Below are positions 8,702 through 16,447 of a stretch of DNA of 64,000 nt, piece after piece; position 1 is the stretch's first letter, and the number at the start of each line of letters is the position of its first letter. The position numbers and the translations under genes are program-made. This DNA comes from Pseudomonas grimontii. GTDB lineage: Bacteria > Pseudomonadota > Gammaproteobacteria > Pseudomonadales > Pseudomonadaceae. Under the pieces are notes generated by a model that was not told the DNA's origin, ran no database searches, and saw only the letters and a list, made by a program, of their open reading frames with translations. The stretch covers positions 186,001-250,000 of the forward strand of contig NZ_VFES01000008.1 in assembly GCF_007858185.1 (NCBI RefSeq), written 5' to 3'.

Positions 8702-10885
8702 CTAGAAATCCTTGCGCAGTTGCACGCCGAAGTAACGCTCATCGTCACGGGGTACGGCGCGGTAAATGTAGTTGCCACCGCTGGCCAGCAGCGGTGAGTA
8801 GGACTTGTCGGCGAGGTTCTTGGCCAGCAACGCCACGCGCCAGCCGTTGCTGTAGTCGGCCAGGGCCACACTGGCGTTCCAGATGCCATAGGCGCCTTGT
8901 TTAGTGTCGACGTTCTGGCTGATGTCGTATTGCACTTCGCTCTGCCAGCTGTAGTCGGTGCCCAGTTCGATGTCCAGGCCGTTATCCAGCGGGATCGTGT
9001 AGTCGGCGCGCACGTAGCTTTTCCAGTCCGGGCTGAAGGGCAGTGGCTTGTCGTTGACGTTACACGTCGCCGCTGCACCGGCCGGGCAGGCGAACTCATC
9101 GATGCGCGCACGGGTGTAGGCCAGGGCGCCGGAGAGCTTGAGTTGCTGGGTGGCTTGCAGGGCGTAATCGAGCTCGACGCCTTCGGTGCTGACGCTGCCG
9201 GCGTTGATCAGGCGAGTCACGACCTGGCCGGCGACGGTGTCGAAAAAGTTGGCCTGGTAGTTGTCGTAGTCGCTGTGGAATACCGCCAGGTTGGTGGTCA
9301 GGCGGTTGTTCCAGGCGGTGGCCTTGATCCCGGCTTCCCAGGTGTTGGAGGTTTCCGGTTTGAGCGCGTCGGTATCGCGTGGCTGCATATTGAAGAACAC
9401 GTTGTAGGCCGGGCCCTTGTAGCCGCGCGAGTAGGTGAGGTAGCTGGTGACGCTGTCGCTGATGTCGTACTGCACGCCGAGGCGGCCGGACCAGCCGTCT
9501 TCGTCCACCGAGCCGGAGCTGGAGGTGGCCGGTTGAATCCCGCTGACCGTGGTGGCCGAGGTGGAGACGCGGCGGTGATCGTATTTCAGGTCATCGTGGG
9601 TGTAGCGCAGGCCGGCGATGCCACGAAAGCGCGAGGTGAAATTCAGCGTGGTCTCGCCGAACACCGCGTAGCTGTCGCTGGTGGTGCTGTAGTCGGCGAT
9701 GCCACGGTCGGTGCGCGTGGTGGTCGTGAGCGTGCGCTGATAGGTTTCCTCGTCCTTGCCATGCATGTAGAACAGGCCGCCGACGTACTCCAGGAACTCA
9801 CCCTTGGGCGAGGCCAGGCGCAGTTCCTGGGAGTATTGGTCGAAGGCCAGCTCGCCCTTGTCGGCGGTGCCGGGGAAGGCGGCAGTCACCGTGCCGAGGC
9901 GGTCGCCGTCCTGGTATTGGGTGTTGTCCCAGCCGCGCCAGGCGGTGATCGAGGTCAAGGTGTAGTCGCCCAGGTTCCAGTCCAACTGAGCGGACAACCC
10001 TTTGTTGGTGTCCTCGACATGGCTGCGCGTATCGGTGTTGATGTCGCGGTTGTCGCTGGAAGCGCGCACCGGGCTCAAGGCAGTGGTGAAGCCCGGGCTC
10101 AGGGACTTGCTGACCACGCCATTCGGCGCGTCGTCATGGGACTGCATGTAGTCGGCGATCAGGGTCAGTGTCACGTCATCGTTGGGGGTGAACGCCAGCT
10201 TGCCGCGGATGCCCTTGTGGTTGTAGCCGTTGACCTCCTGGCCGTTGTGCTGGTTGTCGACGTTGCCGTCGTAGCTGCCGAACAGCGTGCTGATCGAGCC
10301 CTTGAGCACATCCGGCACCAGGCTGCCGCCGATGCCGAAACGGGTGCGGCTTTCATTGCCGCTGTAGTACGCCTGGTCGATGTAGCCGTGGGTCTCGGCG
10401 CTGGGCGCCTTGCTGGTGATGTTGAGCACGCCGGCCGAAGCGTTCTTGCCGAACAAGGTGCCCTGCGGGCCGCGCAGCACTTCGATGCGTTCCAGGTCCA
10501 GCAGGTCGAGGGTGGCCTGGCCGGGGCGCGCATAGACCACGCCGTCGATCACCGTGGCCACCGTCGGCTCCACGCCAGGGGAGGTGGAAATGGTGCCCAC
10601 GCCGCGCACGAACAGCGAGGTGTCCTTGTTCGAGGCGCCGGTGCGGAAGTTCAGCGACGGCACTTGCTGGGCGATGCTTGCCACGCCGTTGCGGTTGTCG
10701 CGCTCCAGTTGTTCGCCGTCCAGCACCGAGACCGCCACCGGGACTTTTTGCAGTGACTCTTCACGCCGGGTGGCGGTGACCGTCACCGCTTTGAGCGTGG
10801 GTTCCTGTTCGTCAGCGGCAAAGGCGCCGGGCACGGGGAGGGCGGTCAGACCGGCGAGAAGGAATAAGTGCGTGTGCCTGTGCAT
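8702..10885 (-). CDS. TonB-dependent receptor (organosulfur-linked)
   Basis: Outer-membrane receptor of 727 residues. A signal peptide (to about residue 23) is followed by a TonB-box-like stretch LKAVTVTATRR, a plug with 'QKVPVAVSVLDGEQLE' and 'DLERIEVLRGPQGTLFGKNASAG', and a beta-barrel ending in RKDF. It has no STN signalling domain. It is first in a minus-strand operon with a flavin monooxygenase and a sulfonate-type binding protein, so it may import a bulky sulfonate or sulfate ester rather than iron (inference). Its promoter region contains the perfect palindrome described at 10995-11008. Confidence 0.88.
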   Translation of the reverse strand: MHRHTHLFLLAGLTALPVPGAFAADEQEPTLKAVTVTATRREESLQKVPVAVSVLDGEQLERDNRNGVASIAQQVPSLNFRTGASNKDTSLFVRGVGTISTSPGVEPTVATVIDGVVYARPGQATLDLLDLERIEVLRGPQGTLFGKNASAGVLNITSKAPSAETHGYIDQAYYSGNESRTRFGIGGSLVPDVLKGSISTLFGSYDGNVDNQHNGQEVNGYNHKGIRGKLAFTPNDDVTLTLIADYMQSHDDAPNGVVSKSLSPGFTTALSPVRASSDNRDINTDTRSHVEDTNKGLSAQLDWNLGDYTLTSITAWRGWDNTQYQDGDRLGTVTAAFPGTADKGELAFDQYSQELRLASPKGEFLEYVGGLFYMHGKDEETYQRTLTTTTRTDRGIADYSTTSDSYAVFGETTLNFTSRFRGIAGLRYTHDDLKYDHRRVSTSATTVSGIQPATSSSGSVDEDGWSGRLGVQYDISDSVTSYLTYSRGYKGPAYNVFFNMQPRDTDALKPETSNTWEAGIKATAWNNRLTTNLAVFHSDYDNYQANFFDTVAGQVVTRLINAGSVSTEGVELDYALQATQQLKLSGALAYTRARIDEFACPAGAAATCNVNDKPLPFSPDWKSYVRADYTIPLDNGLDIELGTDYSWQSEVQYDISQNVDTKQGAYGIWNASVALADYSNGWRVALLAKNLADKSYSPLLASGGNYIYRAVPRDDERYFGVQLRKDF

Positions 10886-10994
10886 GGTGTGTTCGCTCGA
10901 AAAAATGCCCTGAACCGCTGCGGTTCTTGCGACCGTCAGCGCCTGTGGAAACTGTCTTGGGCATTCGCTTGAGCGAGTAGCAGACAGCGCGCTT

Positions 10995-11008
10995 TGTTAG
11001 CGCTAACA
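10995..11008. promoter_or_regulatory. Perfect palindromic LacI/GntR-type operator
   Basis: TGTTAGCGCTAACA is a perfect 14-bp palindrome with the central CG step typical of LacI-family operators (compare the GntR operator core TGTTACCGGTAACA). It lies 110 bp upstream of the minus-strand TonB receptor start and 87 bp upstream of the divergent LacI-family gene. It is the probable binding site through which that regulator controls both transcripts. Confidence 0.7.
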
Positions 11009-11094
11009 TCGACATTATTGGTAACTTGGGTTTAGAGCGTCAAAGAATTAAAAATTATTCCTATATTCTTTTTTGTTGTTAGCAGGATTATCCC

Positions 11095-12135
11095 GTGAGC
11101 GAAGAAAAACCGCGCAAACGCCGTGGCGCCGGGCGCGTCACCTTGAACACCGTGGCCCGCCAGGCCGGGGTGTCGGCGATCACCGTGTCGCGCTATTTCA
11201 ACCAGCCGGAGCAGGTCTCACCCGAGCGTCGCGAGCGCATCGCCGAGGTGGTGGCCGAGCTGGGTTATGTGCCCAACCTGGTGGCCGGCGGCCTGGCGTC
11301 GGCGCGCGGGCGGATCGTGGCGATGGTGATCCCAAACATCTCGGGGCCGATCTTCGCCAACACAATCCAGGGCTTCAGCGACACCCTCAGTCGCCATGGG
11401 TATCAGCTGTTGCTGGCGTCCAGTTACTTCAGCGCCGAGCAGGAAGAAAGCGCGGTGCGCGCGTTCCTCGGCTGGTCGCCGGCGGCACTGGTGCTGACCA
11501 GCCGCTTTCACAGCACGGGCACCGAAAAAATGATCGCCGATGCCGATATTCCAGTGGTGGAAACCTGGGACTACGTGCCCGACCGCGCGCCGTTGCAAAT
11601 CGGTTTTTCCCACTACGAAGTCGGCGTCACCGCCGCGCGCTACCTGCATGGCAAGGGTTATCGGCGCATCGCCTTCGTGCAGAACAGCGCTACGGGCGAC
11701 TTCAGCGCGCTGGAACGGGGTGATGGGTTTGCCGCGACCCTGATCGAGCTGGGTGTACAACCCTGGGTCTTCGCCCCGGACGCCGACCGCGCGCCCTTCG
11801 AGGCCGGCAGGCAGGCGATGGAAGCCTTGATGAACCACGCCACACCGCCCGACGCGATCTTCTTCGCCAATGACAACCTCGCCGCCGGTGGTTTGCTGGC
11901 GGGGCAGCGCGCCGGGCTGAAGATCCCGCAGGACTGTGCCGTGCTCGGGTTTGGCGATTACCCGTTTGCCGAGATGCTGTTGCCGAGCCTCAGCACCATC
12001 AAGCCGCCCGCGTTGGAAATTGGTGTGCTGGCGGCCACGCGGGTGCTGGAAAGCCTTGGAGTAGTGCCGGTTGAGGAGGAAGTACAGCGTTTGAACCTGT
12101 TGGACTGCCGCCTGATCGAACGGGAAAGCGCCTGA
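11095..12135 (+). CDS. LacI-family transcriptional regulator (GntR-like)
   Basis: DNA-binding repressor of 346 residues. The N-terminal LacI helix-turn-helix is at about 15-35 (VTLNTVARQAGVSAITVSRYF), followed by the hinge region (LGYVPNLVAGGLAS) and a periplasmic-binding-protein-like effector domain ('GFGDYPFAEMLLPSLSTI' near the end). GTG is used as start; no better ATG lies at the right place. It is divergent from the organosulfur-type operon with a palindromic operator between them. LacI proteins usually sense sugars or sugar acids, so control of a sulfur-uptake unit would be unusual. Its effector is unknown. Confidence 0.9.
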   Translation: MSEEKPRKRRGAGRVTLNTVARQAGVSAITVSRYFNQPEQVSPERRERIAEVVAELGYVPNLVAGGLASARGRIVAMVIPNISGPIFANTIQGFSDTLSRHGYQLLLASSYFSAEQEESAVRAFLGWSPAALVLTSRFHSTGTEKMIADADIPVVETWDYVPDRAPLQIGFSHYEVGVTAARYLHGKGYRRIAFVQNSATGDFSALERGDGFAATLIELGVQPWVFAPDADRAPFEAGRQAMEALMNHATPPDAIFFANDNLAAGGLLAGQRAGLKIPQDCAVLGFGDYPFAEMLLPSLSTIKPPALEIGVLAATRVLESLGVVPVEEEVQRLNLLDCRLIERESA

Positions 12136-12197
12136 GCTTTATTTGCGGCCTGGGGGCAATTTGGATACGGTGCAAGCCTGCCCACAAGGATGTCCCC

Positions 12198-12812
12198 ATG
12201 ACCGAGCCCGCCCCCAAGACCCGCCGCGCCCCCAAAGGTGAAAAACGCCGCGAAGAGCTGCTGGACGCGGCCTTGCAGGTGTTTTCCCTGGAAGGCTACA
12301 GCGGCGCTTCGGTGGCAAAAGTGGCGGCCATCGTCGGTATTTCCGTGGCCGGTGTGTTGCATCACTTTCCCAGCAAAATTTCATTATTGATGGGCGTGCT
12401 GCAACGTCGCGACGAGGTCAATCAACGAATCGCCGATGAAGTGCGCGCCGAAAAGTCCCTGACCGGGTTGCTCGGCAGCCTGCGCGCGATCAACCGTTCG
12501 AACGCCACCGCGCCGGGCGTGGTGCGCGCGTTTACGATTTTGAATGCCGAAAGTCTGCTCGACACCCAACCGGCGTGGGCGTGGTTCCAGGAGCGTTATG
12601 CGGGGATCCAGCGGCGCATGCAGGGGCAGTTTGCCGACCTGGTCGCAGCGGGGGAAGTGCGCAGCGATGTGGACATCGCCGGGCTGGTGGAAGAAATCCT
12701 GGCCATGATGGATGGCCTGCAGATCCAGTGGCTGCGCTTTCCGGAGCAGGTGGACCTGGTGGCGCGGTTTGACAGCTACATCGCACGGGTCGAGGCAGCT
12801 ATCAGAACCTGA
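12198..12812 (+). CDS. TetR-family transcriptional regulator
   Basis: Regulator of 204 residues with an N-terminal TetR DNA-binding domain (HTH about 37-57: ASVAKVAAIVGISVAGVLHHF) after a basic N-terminus. The C-terminal ligand domain is generic. It lies 62 bp after the LacI-family gene on the same strand and converges with the GH3 beta-glucosidase gene. Its targets may be either neighbour. A GTGGGAGGGGC hairpin lies between it and the GH3 gene. Confidence 0.88.
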   Translation: MTEPAPKTRRAPKGEKRREELLDAALQVFSLEGYSGASVAKVAAIVGISVAGVLHHFPSKISLLMGVLQRRDEVNQRIADEVRAEKSLTGLLGSLRAINRSNATAPGVVRAFTILNAESLLDTQPAWAWFQERYAGIQRRMQGQFADLVAAGEVRSDVDIAGLVEEILAMMDGLQIQWLRFPEQVDLVARFDSYIARVEAAIRT

Positions 12813-12830
12813 GTCGAACACAGGCAACAT

Positions 12831-12855
12831 GTGGGAGGGGGCGTGCCCCTCCCAC
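12831..12855. terminator. Short palindrome between convergent genes (collapsed REP)
   Basis: GTGGGAGGGGC and its complement GCCCCTCCCAC face each other around a few bases, giving a strong GC hairpin between two convergent genes. There is no U tract. It is probably a REP-derived element acting as a bidirectional transcription barrier. Confidence 0.5.
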
Positions 12856-12872
12856 ACTAGCCTGAGTGGGGA

Positions 12873-15623
12873 TCAGTTACCCGCAGCACTGCCCTGGCTG
12901 CTGTCATCGCTCATGTCATAGCCATCACCGTCGCTGGTGCCGCTATCGCCTTCATTTTGATGCAGCACACCGCCGGTCTTCACCGTCGATTCACGCAGCG
13001 TCGAGTTGAGCGCCGAGCGTGGCAGCGGGTTGCTGGTGGTGGTCGACAGTTCCTGGCGGAACGGGTTGACCAGCTTGGCGTTCAGGCGAATATCCTGGGA
13101 CGACGCGCCCACCGACAGGTTGAAGCTGTCGGCATCCACGACCCATTGCTTGCTCGCCACGTCGTAGTAGGCCAGCGAGCGATCGTTGAGCTCGATGGTC
13201 ACGCGCTTGCTCTCGCCCGGTTTCAGGAACACCTTCTTGTAGCCCTTGAGTTCCTTGATCGCGCGTTCGACTTTCGGGTTGTTCTGGCCCACGTACAACT
13301 CGGCCACTTCGGCGCCCGCGACCTTGCCGGTGTTGGCCAGGTCGAACGACACCTTGATCGGCGCCCCGGCCACCGCCACCCCAGGGGTCACGCTGATGTT
13401 GCTGTAGCCGAAGGTGGTGTACGACAAGCCGTAGCCGAACGGGTAGAGCGGCTTGATGCCCTTTTTCTCGTAGCCGCGATAGCCCAGGAACAGGTCGTCC
13501 TTGTAGCTCATCTCGGCCAGGGTTTCCTGGTTGTCGAACTTGGGGAAAGTCGCGTAGATCGGGTTGTCTTCGATGTTGCGCTCGATGCTGATCGGCAGCT
13601 TGGCCGACGGGTTGACCTTGCCCAGCAGGATCTCCGCCAAGGCCTGGCCGCCGTTCTGCCCAGGGTAGAACGCATGCAGCGCGGCCGGTACCTGGTCGAT
13701 CCAGTCGCTCATCTTCAGGCCGGTGCCGCCGTGCAGGGTGACCACGGTATTCGGGTTGACCTTGGCGATGCTCTGGATCAGCAGGTTCTGGTACTCGGGC
13801 AGGTCGAAGCTGTGGTCGAAGCCTTCACCTTCGTATTCATTGCTGTTACCGGCCGCGACCAGTACCGCGTCGTACTTGGCCAGGTCCTGCGGTGCCACCA
13901 GCGAAGCCCAGCTCATCTGCACGCCGACGAGGCCGCCCATGGTCGACAGGTAGCCGTTGCGGCGTGAGTATTCCAGCTTGATGTCGACCGGTTTGCCGGC
14001 TTCCAGGTTGACCTTGGCAAACACCGGGATGGTCGGTGGAATGCTGTTGTTCGGCAGCGGTTTGCCGTCGCCGTTGTCGAGGACTTTCTTGCCGTTGACG
14101 TAGAGGCGTACGGCGCCGTCGGCACGTACCTTGAACACCTGCTCGCCGCTGACCGTCGGGGTGATCTGGCCGCTGTAGCGAATCGAGGTGGCGGCGGTAT
14201 CGCCGTTCACCGGCAGGCTGTCGGTGGACCAGTCCAGGTCGACATGGGTGTCGGTGCGGCTGGCGGCCGGGTCGCCGGACCAGTTGGTGTTGCTGAAGAA
14301 CTCGGTCTTCAAGCCTTTGACGCTGTTGCCATTGCTGTCGGCATGGGTCCAGGTCGAGGTGGCCGGGTCCAGGGACAGCCCGTCGATGAACTCGACCTTG
14401 GCGCCTGGCGCCAGTTGCTGCAAACCGCTCAGCTCACTGATGTAGTTGGCGGCCATGACGTTGGCGCTGCCAAAACCGGTAGGCGGCGCGTACTTGGCCA
14501 GGGTGCCGACCACGGCGATGCGCTTGACCTTGTTCGCGTCCAGCGGCAGCAGGCTGTTCTGGTTTTTCAGCAGCACGATGCCTTCGCGCGCGGCGTTCAG
14601 GGCCACGCGGTTGCTGGTGGCGCTGTTCATGTTGTGGCTGGTCAGCGGCGCCTTGCTGTCGAACTTGTACAGGTAGATCTGCTTGAGGATGCGGCGCACC
14701 TTGTCATCGATGGTCGCGCTGCTCAGCTCGCCGCTGTCCAGGTACGGCTTGAGGATGGTGCTGTTCATCTGGTAGCCCATCATGTCCAGGTCGGTACCCG
14801 CCTGTGCCGCCGGCAAACCGTCGACCACCGCGTTGTAGTCGCTCTGCACGAAGCCCGGATAGCCCCATTCGGTCTTGAGGATGTCACGCATTAGGTGCTT
14901 GTTCTGGCACGCGAACTCGCCGTTCACCTTCTGGAAGGCGCACATCATCATCGCGACTTTGCTGTTCTTCGAGGCGGACTCGAACGGCGGCAGGGTCATT
15001 TCGCGCAGCACGCGCTCGCTGATGATTTCATCGAGGTGGAAACGGTTGCTTTCCTGGTCGTTGGCGGCGAAATGCTTGGCGTTGGCCCACACGCCACGCG
15101 ACTGAATGCCGTTGATCACCGCCGGCCCCAGGCTGGCGCCGAGGAACGGATCTTCACCGGACAAGTACTCGAACGCCCGACCACTGTACGGCATGCGGTA
15201 CAGGTTCATGCCTGGGCCGGTGACGAACTGATAACCGCCACTGGCGGTGTCATAGCCCAGGGCACGGCCCAGGTCGATGGCGCGACGCGGGTTCCAGCTG
15301 GCGGCCAGGTTCGGCCCCGACGGGTAGACCACGCCCTGAGCGTTGCCTTCGCTGGTGTAGCGCACGCCCACGCCGCCATCGGCGCCGTGGATCTGCGGGA
15401 TGCCGTATTGGGTCAGTGGCTTGACGTCCCAGCCACCGGTGCCGCCGATGTAGGCGAGTTTTTCTTCCATGGTCATCTTCGCCAGGGTCTTGTCCGCAGC
15501 CTTTTCTGCGCGGCTTACCCGGCCTTCATCCAGGGCGGGGCTGGTGGCTGCATGCACCTGGGACACGGCCAGTGCCAGCAGGGCGAATGCCGACTGTGCA
15601 CCGAGCATTTTGCGTTTATTCAT
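12873..15623 (-). CDS. Exported GH3-family beta-glucosidase with PA14 domain
   Basis: Glycoside hydrolase of 916 residues that should cleave terminal beta-glucosides. The start at 15623 (MNKRKMLGAQ) has a GGAGAG ribosome site and a Sec signal peptide cleaved near VHA-A (26); an upstream in-frame start at 15725 would put 34 extra residues ahead of the signal. The GH3 N-domain shows KHFAANDQE (about 183-191) and the nucleophile in FVQSDYNAV (Asp262). A PA14 carbohydrate-binding insert spans about 430-575 (YSGQITPTVSGEQVFKVRADG region), then the GH3 C-domain (HGGTGLK), a fibronectin-III-like module (about 745-850), and a Ser/Asp/Gly-rich tail of 50-60 residues. It is divergent from the type II secretion operon, so it is a plausible substrate (inference). 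Confidence 0.92.
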   Translation of the reverse strand: MNKRKMLGAQSAFALLALAVSQVHAATSPALDEGRVSRAEKAADKTLAKMTMEEKLAYIGGTGGWDVKPLTQYGIPQIHGADGGVGVRYTSEGNAQGVVYPSGPNLAASWNPRRAIDLGRALGYDTASGGYQFVTGPGMNLYRMPYSGRAFEYLSGEDPFLGASLGPAVINGIQSRGVWANAKHFAANDQESNRFHLDEIISERVLREMTLPPFESASKNSKVAMMMCAFQKVNGEFACQNKHLMRDILKTEWGYPGFVQSDYNAVVDGLPAAQAGTDLDMMGYQMNSTILKPYLDSGELSSATIDDKVRRILKQIYLYKFDSKAPLTSHNMNSATSNRVALNAAREGIVLLKNQNSLLPLDANKVKRIAVVGTLAKYAPPTGFGSANVMAANYISELSGLQQLAPGAKVEFIDGLSLDPATSTWTHADSNGNSVKGLKTEFFSNTNWSGDPAASRTDTHVDLDWSTDSLPVNGDTAATSIRYSGQITPTVSGEQVFKVRADGAVRLYVNGKKVLDNGDGKPLPNNSIPPTIPVFAKVNLEAGKPVDIKLEYSRRNGYLSTMGGLVGVQMSWASLVAPQDLAKYDAVLVAAGNSNEYEGEGFDHSFDLPEYQNLLIQSIAKVNPNTVVTLHGGTGLKMSDWIDQVPAALHAFYPGQNGGQALAEILLGKVNPSAKLPISIERNIEDNPIYATFPKFDNQETLAEMSYKDDLFLGYRGYEKKGIKPLYPFGYGLSYTTFGYSNISVTPGVAVAGAPIKVSFDLANTGKVAGAEVAELYVGQNNPKVERAIKELKGYKKVFLKPGESKRVTIELNDRSLAYYDVASKQWVVDADSFNLSVGASSQDIRLNAKLVNPFRQELSTTTSNPLPRSALNSTLRESTVKTGGVLHQNEGDSGTSDGDGYDMSDDSSQGSAAGN

Positions 15624-16130
15624 GGGTCTCTCCGACAACAGTTCAGTAAACATGGCGCGCCGAGAAGTGCGTGTTGCACTGCACCTCGTCACTTTTTTCT
15701 GGGCAACAGTTGCCCGTGATCGCAATTTTTAACCGATGGCTAATTGCAACTATTTGGCGAATTTCGCAGTTTTATTAGTGTAAAAATTGTATTAGTTATT
15801 GTTGTAGATAGTGTCTAAGCGATATCACGAGGTGGCATTTTGAACCGCGAAAACCGCATAATTAAGGCAATTCTTGCGCTTGGAAGTCAAACAAAAGCTA
15901 ATTTTTGCGTGAAATAAGAAATAATTTCTTACGTTCAGGAACTAAGGCTAAACCTACCAGTCGATTGGTTTAAGGAATTTTGTCGAGTCGTGGCTAACTA
16001 GTGGCATTGCTCGGTAGTTCTAAAGTGCCATGTTTACACAAGCTGTCATACACAACGCTTTGGTGTAGGGTCTTGATCGAGTTCAAGGCGCCACTTGGGC
16101 TATCTGCTGTTTTTGATCTGGAGAAAGTTG
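15624..16130. promoter_or_regulatory. AT-rich divergent intergenic region
   Basis: This 507-bp gap separates the GH3 gene (minus) from the small exported protein and type II secretion operon (plus). It is clearly more AT-rich than its surroundings, especially 15720-15980, and contains no convincing gene. It should hold two divergent promoters. The only distinct motif seen is a perfect palindrome at 15915-15931. Confidence 0.5.
15915..15931. promoter_or_regulatory. Perfect 17-bp palindrome, possible operator
   Basis: TAAGAAAT-A-ATTTCTTA has 8-bp perfect arms around one base. It lies in the AT-rich gap between the GH3 gene and the secretion operon, about 215 bp before the small exported protein. 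It could be a repressor or activator site for either promoter. AT-rich DNA makes chance palindromes more likely, so this is tentative. Confidence 0.35.
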
Positions 16131-16355
16131 ATGAAGATTTCCCTGTTGGGTGCCGGTGTTGTCCTGGGCGTTGCGCTAAGTGGCGCAGCGATGGCGGCTG
16201 AGTCCACGGACGCTGATGCGAAATCCGGGGCTGCCGATTCCACGGTGTTGACCCAGGCCCACGACGCCAAGGCAGTTAAAAAGCAGAAGGCGCAAACCAC
16301 CAAGGGTGGGCGGCCGCTGAACGGCAGCCAGGCCGCGCCGAAGACCTCGAACTAA
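16131..16355 (+). CDS. Small exported protein of unknown function
   Basis: Predicted 74-residue protein. The first 22 residues (MKISLLGAGVVLGVALSGAAMA) form a good Sec signal peptide with AMA-A cleavage, leaving a 50-residue Ala/Lys/Asp-rich, probably disordered peptide (repeated AKS/AKA, KKQKAQTTKGG). The start at 16131 is preceded by GGAGA at the right spacing. It lies 92 bp upstream of gspE, separated by a short REP hairpin, so it may be co-transcribed with the secretion operon or made from its own promoter. No recognised family; it could be a secreted or envelope peptide. Confidence 0.7.
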   Translation: MKISLLGAGVVLGVALSGAAMAAESTDADAKSGAADSTVLTQAHDAKAVKKQKAQTTKGGRPLNGSQAAPKTSN

Positions 16356-16374
16356 CGGGGAAACGCGGTCCCCT

Positions 16375-16399
16375 GTGGGAGGGGGCTTGCCCCTCCCAC
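16375..16399. terminator. Collapsed REP palindrome before gspE
   Basis: GTGGGAGGGGGCTTGCCCCTCCCAC forms a strong hairpin in the 92-bp gap before the type II secretion operon. It probably derives from a REP sequence and could attenuate read-through from the small exported protein gene. Confidence 0.5.
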
Positions 16400-16447
16400 A
16401 AGGGTTTCCCATAACCCTTTAGAACATAGCCCCTCAGATAGTCACCC

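Noticed and set aside
8897..10756. 619-codon open frame on the plus strand opposite the TonB receptor
   Set aside because: It mirrors the codon bias of the receptor on the other strand and shows no recognisable domain; the receptor is clearly the real gene.
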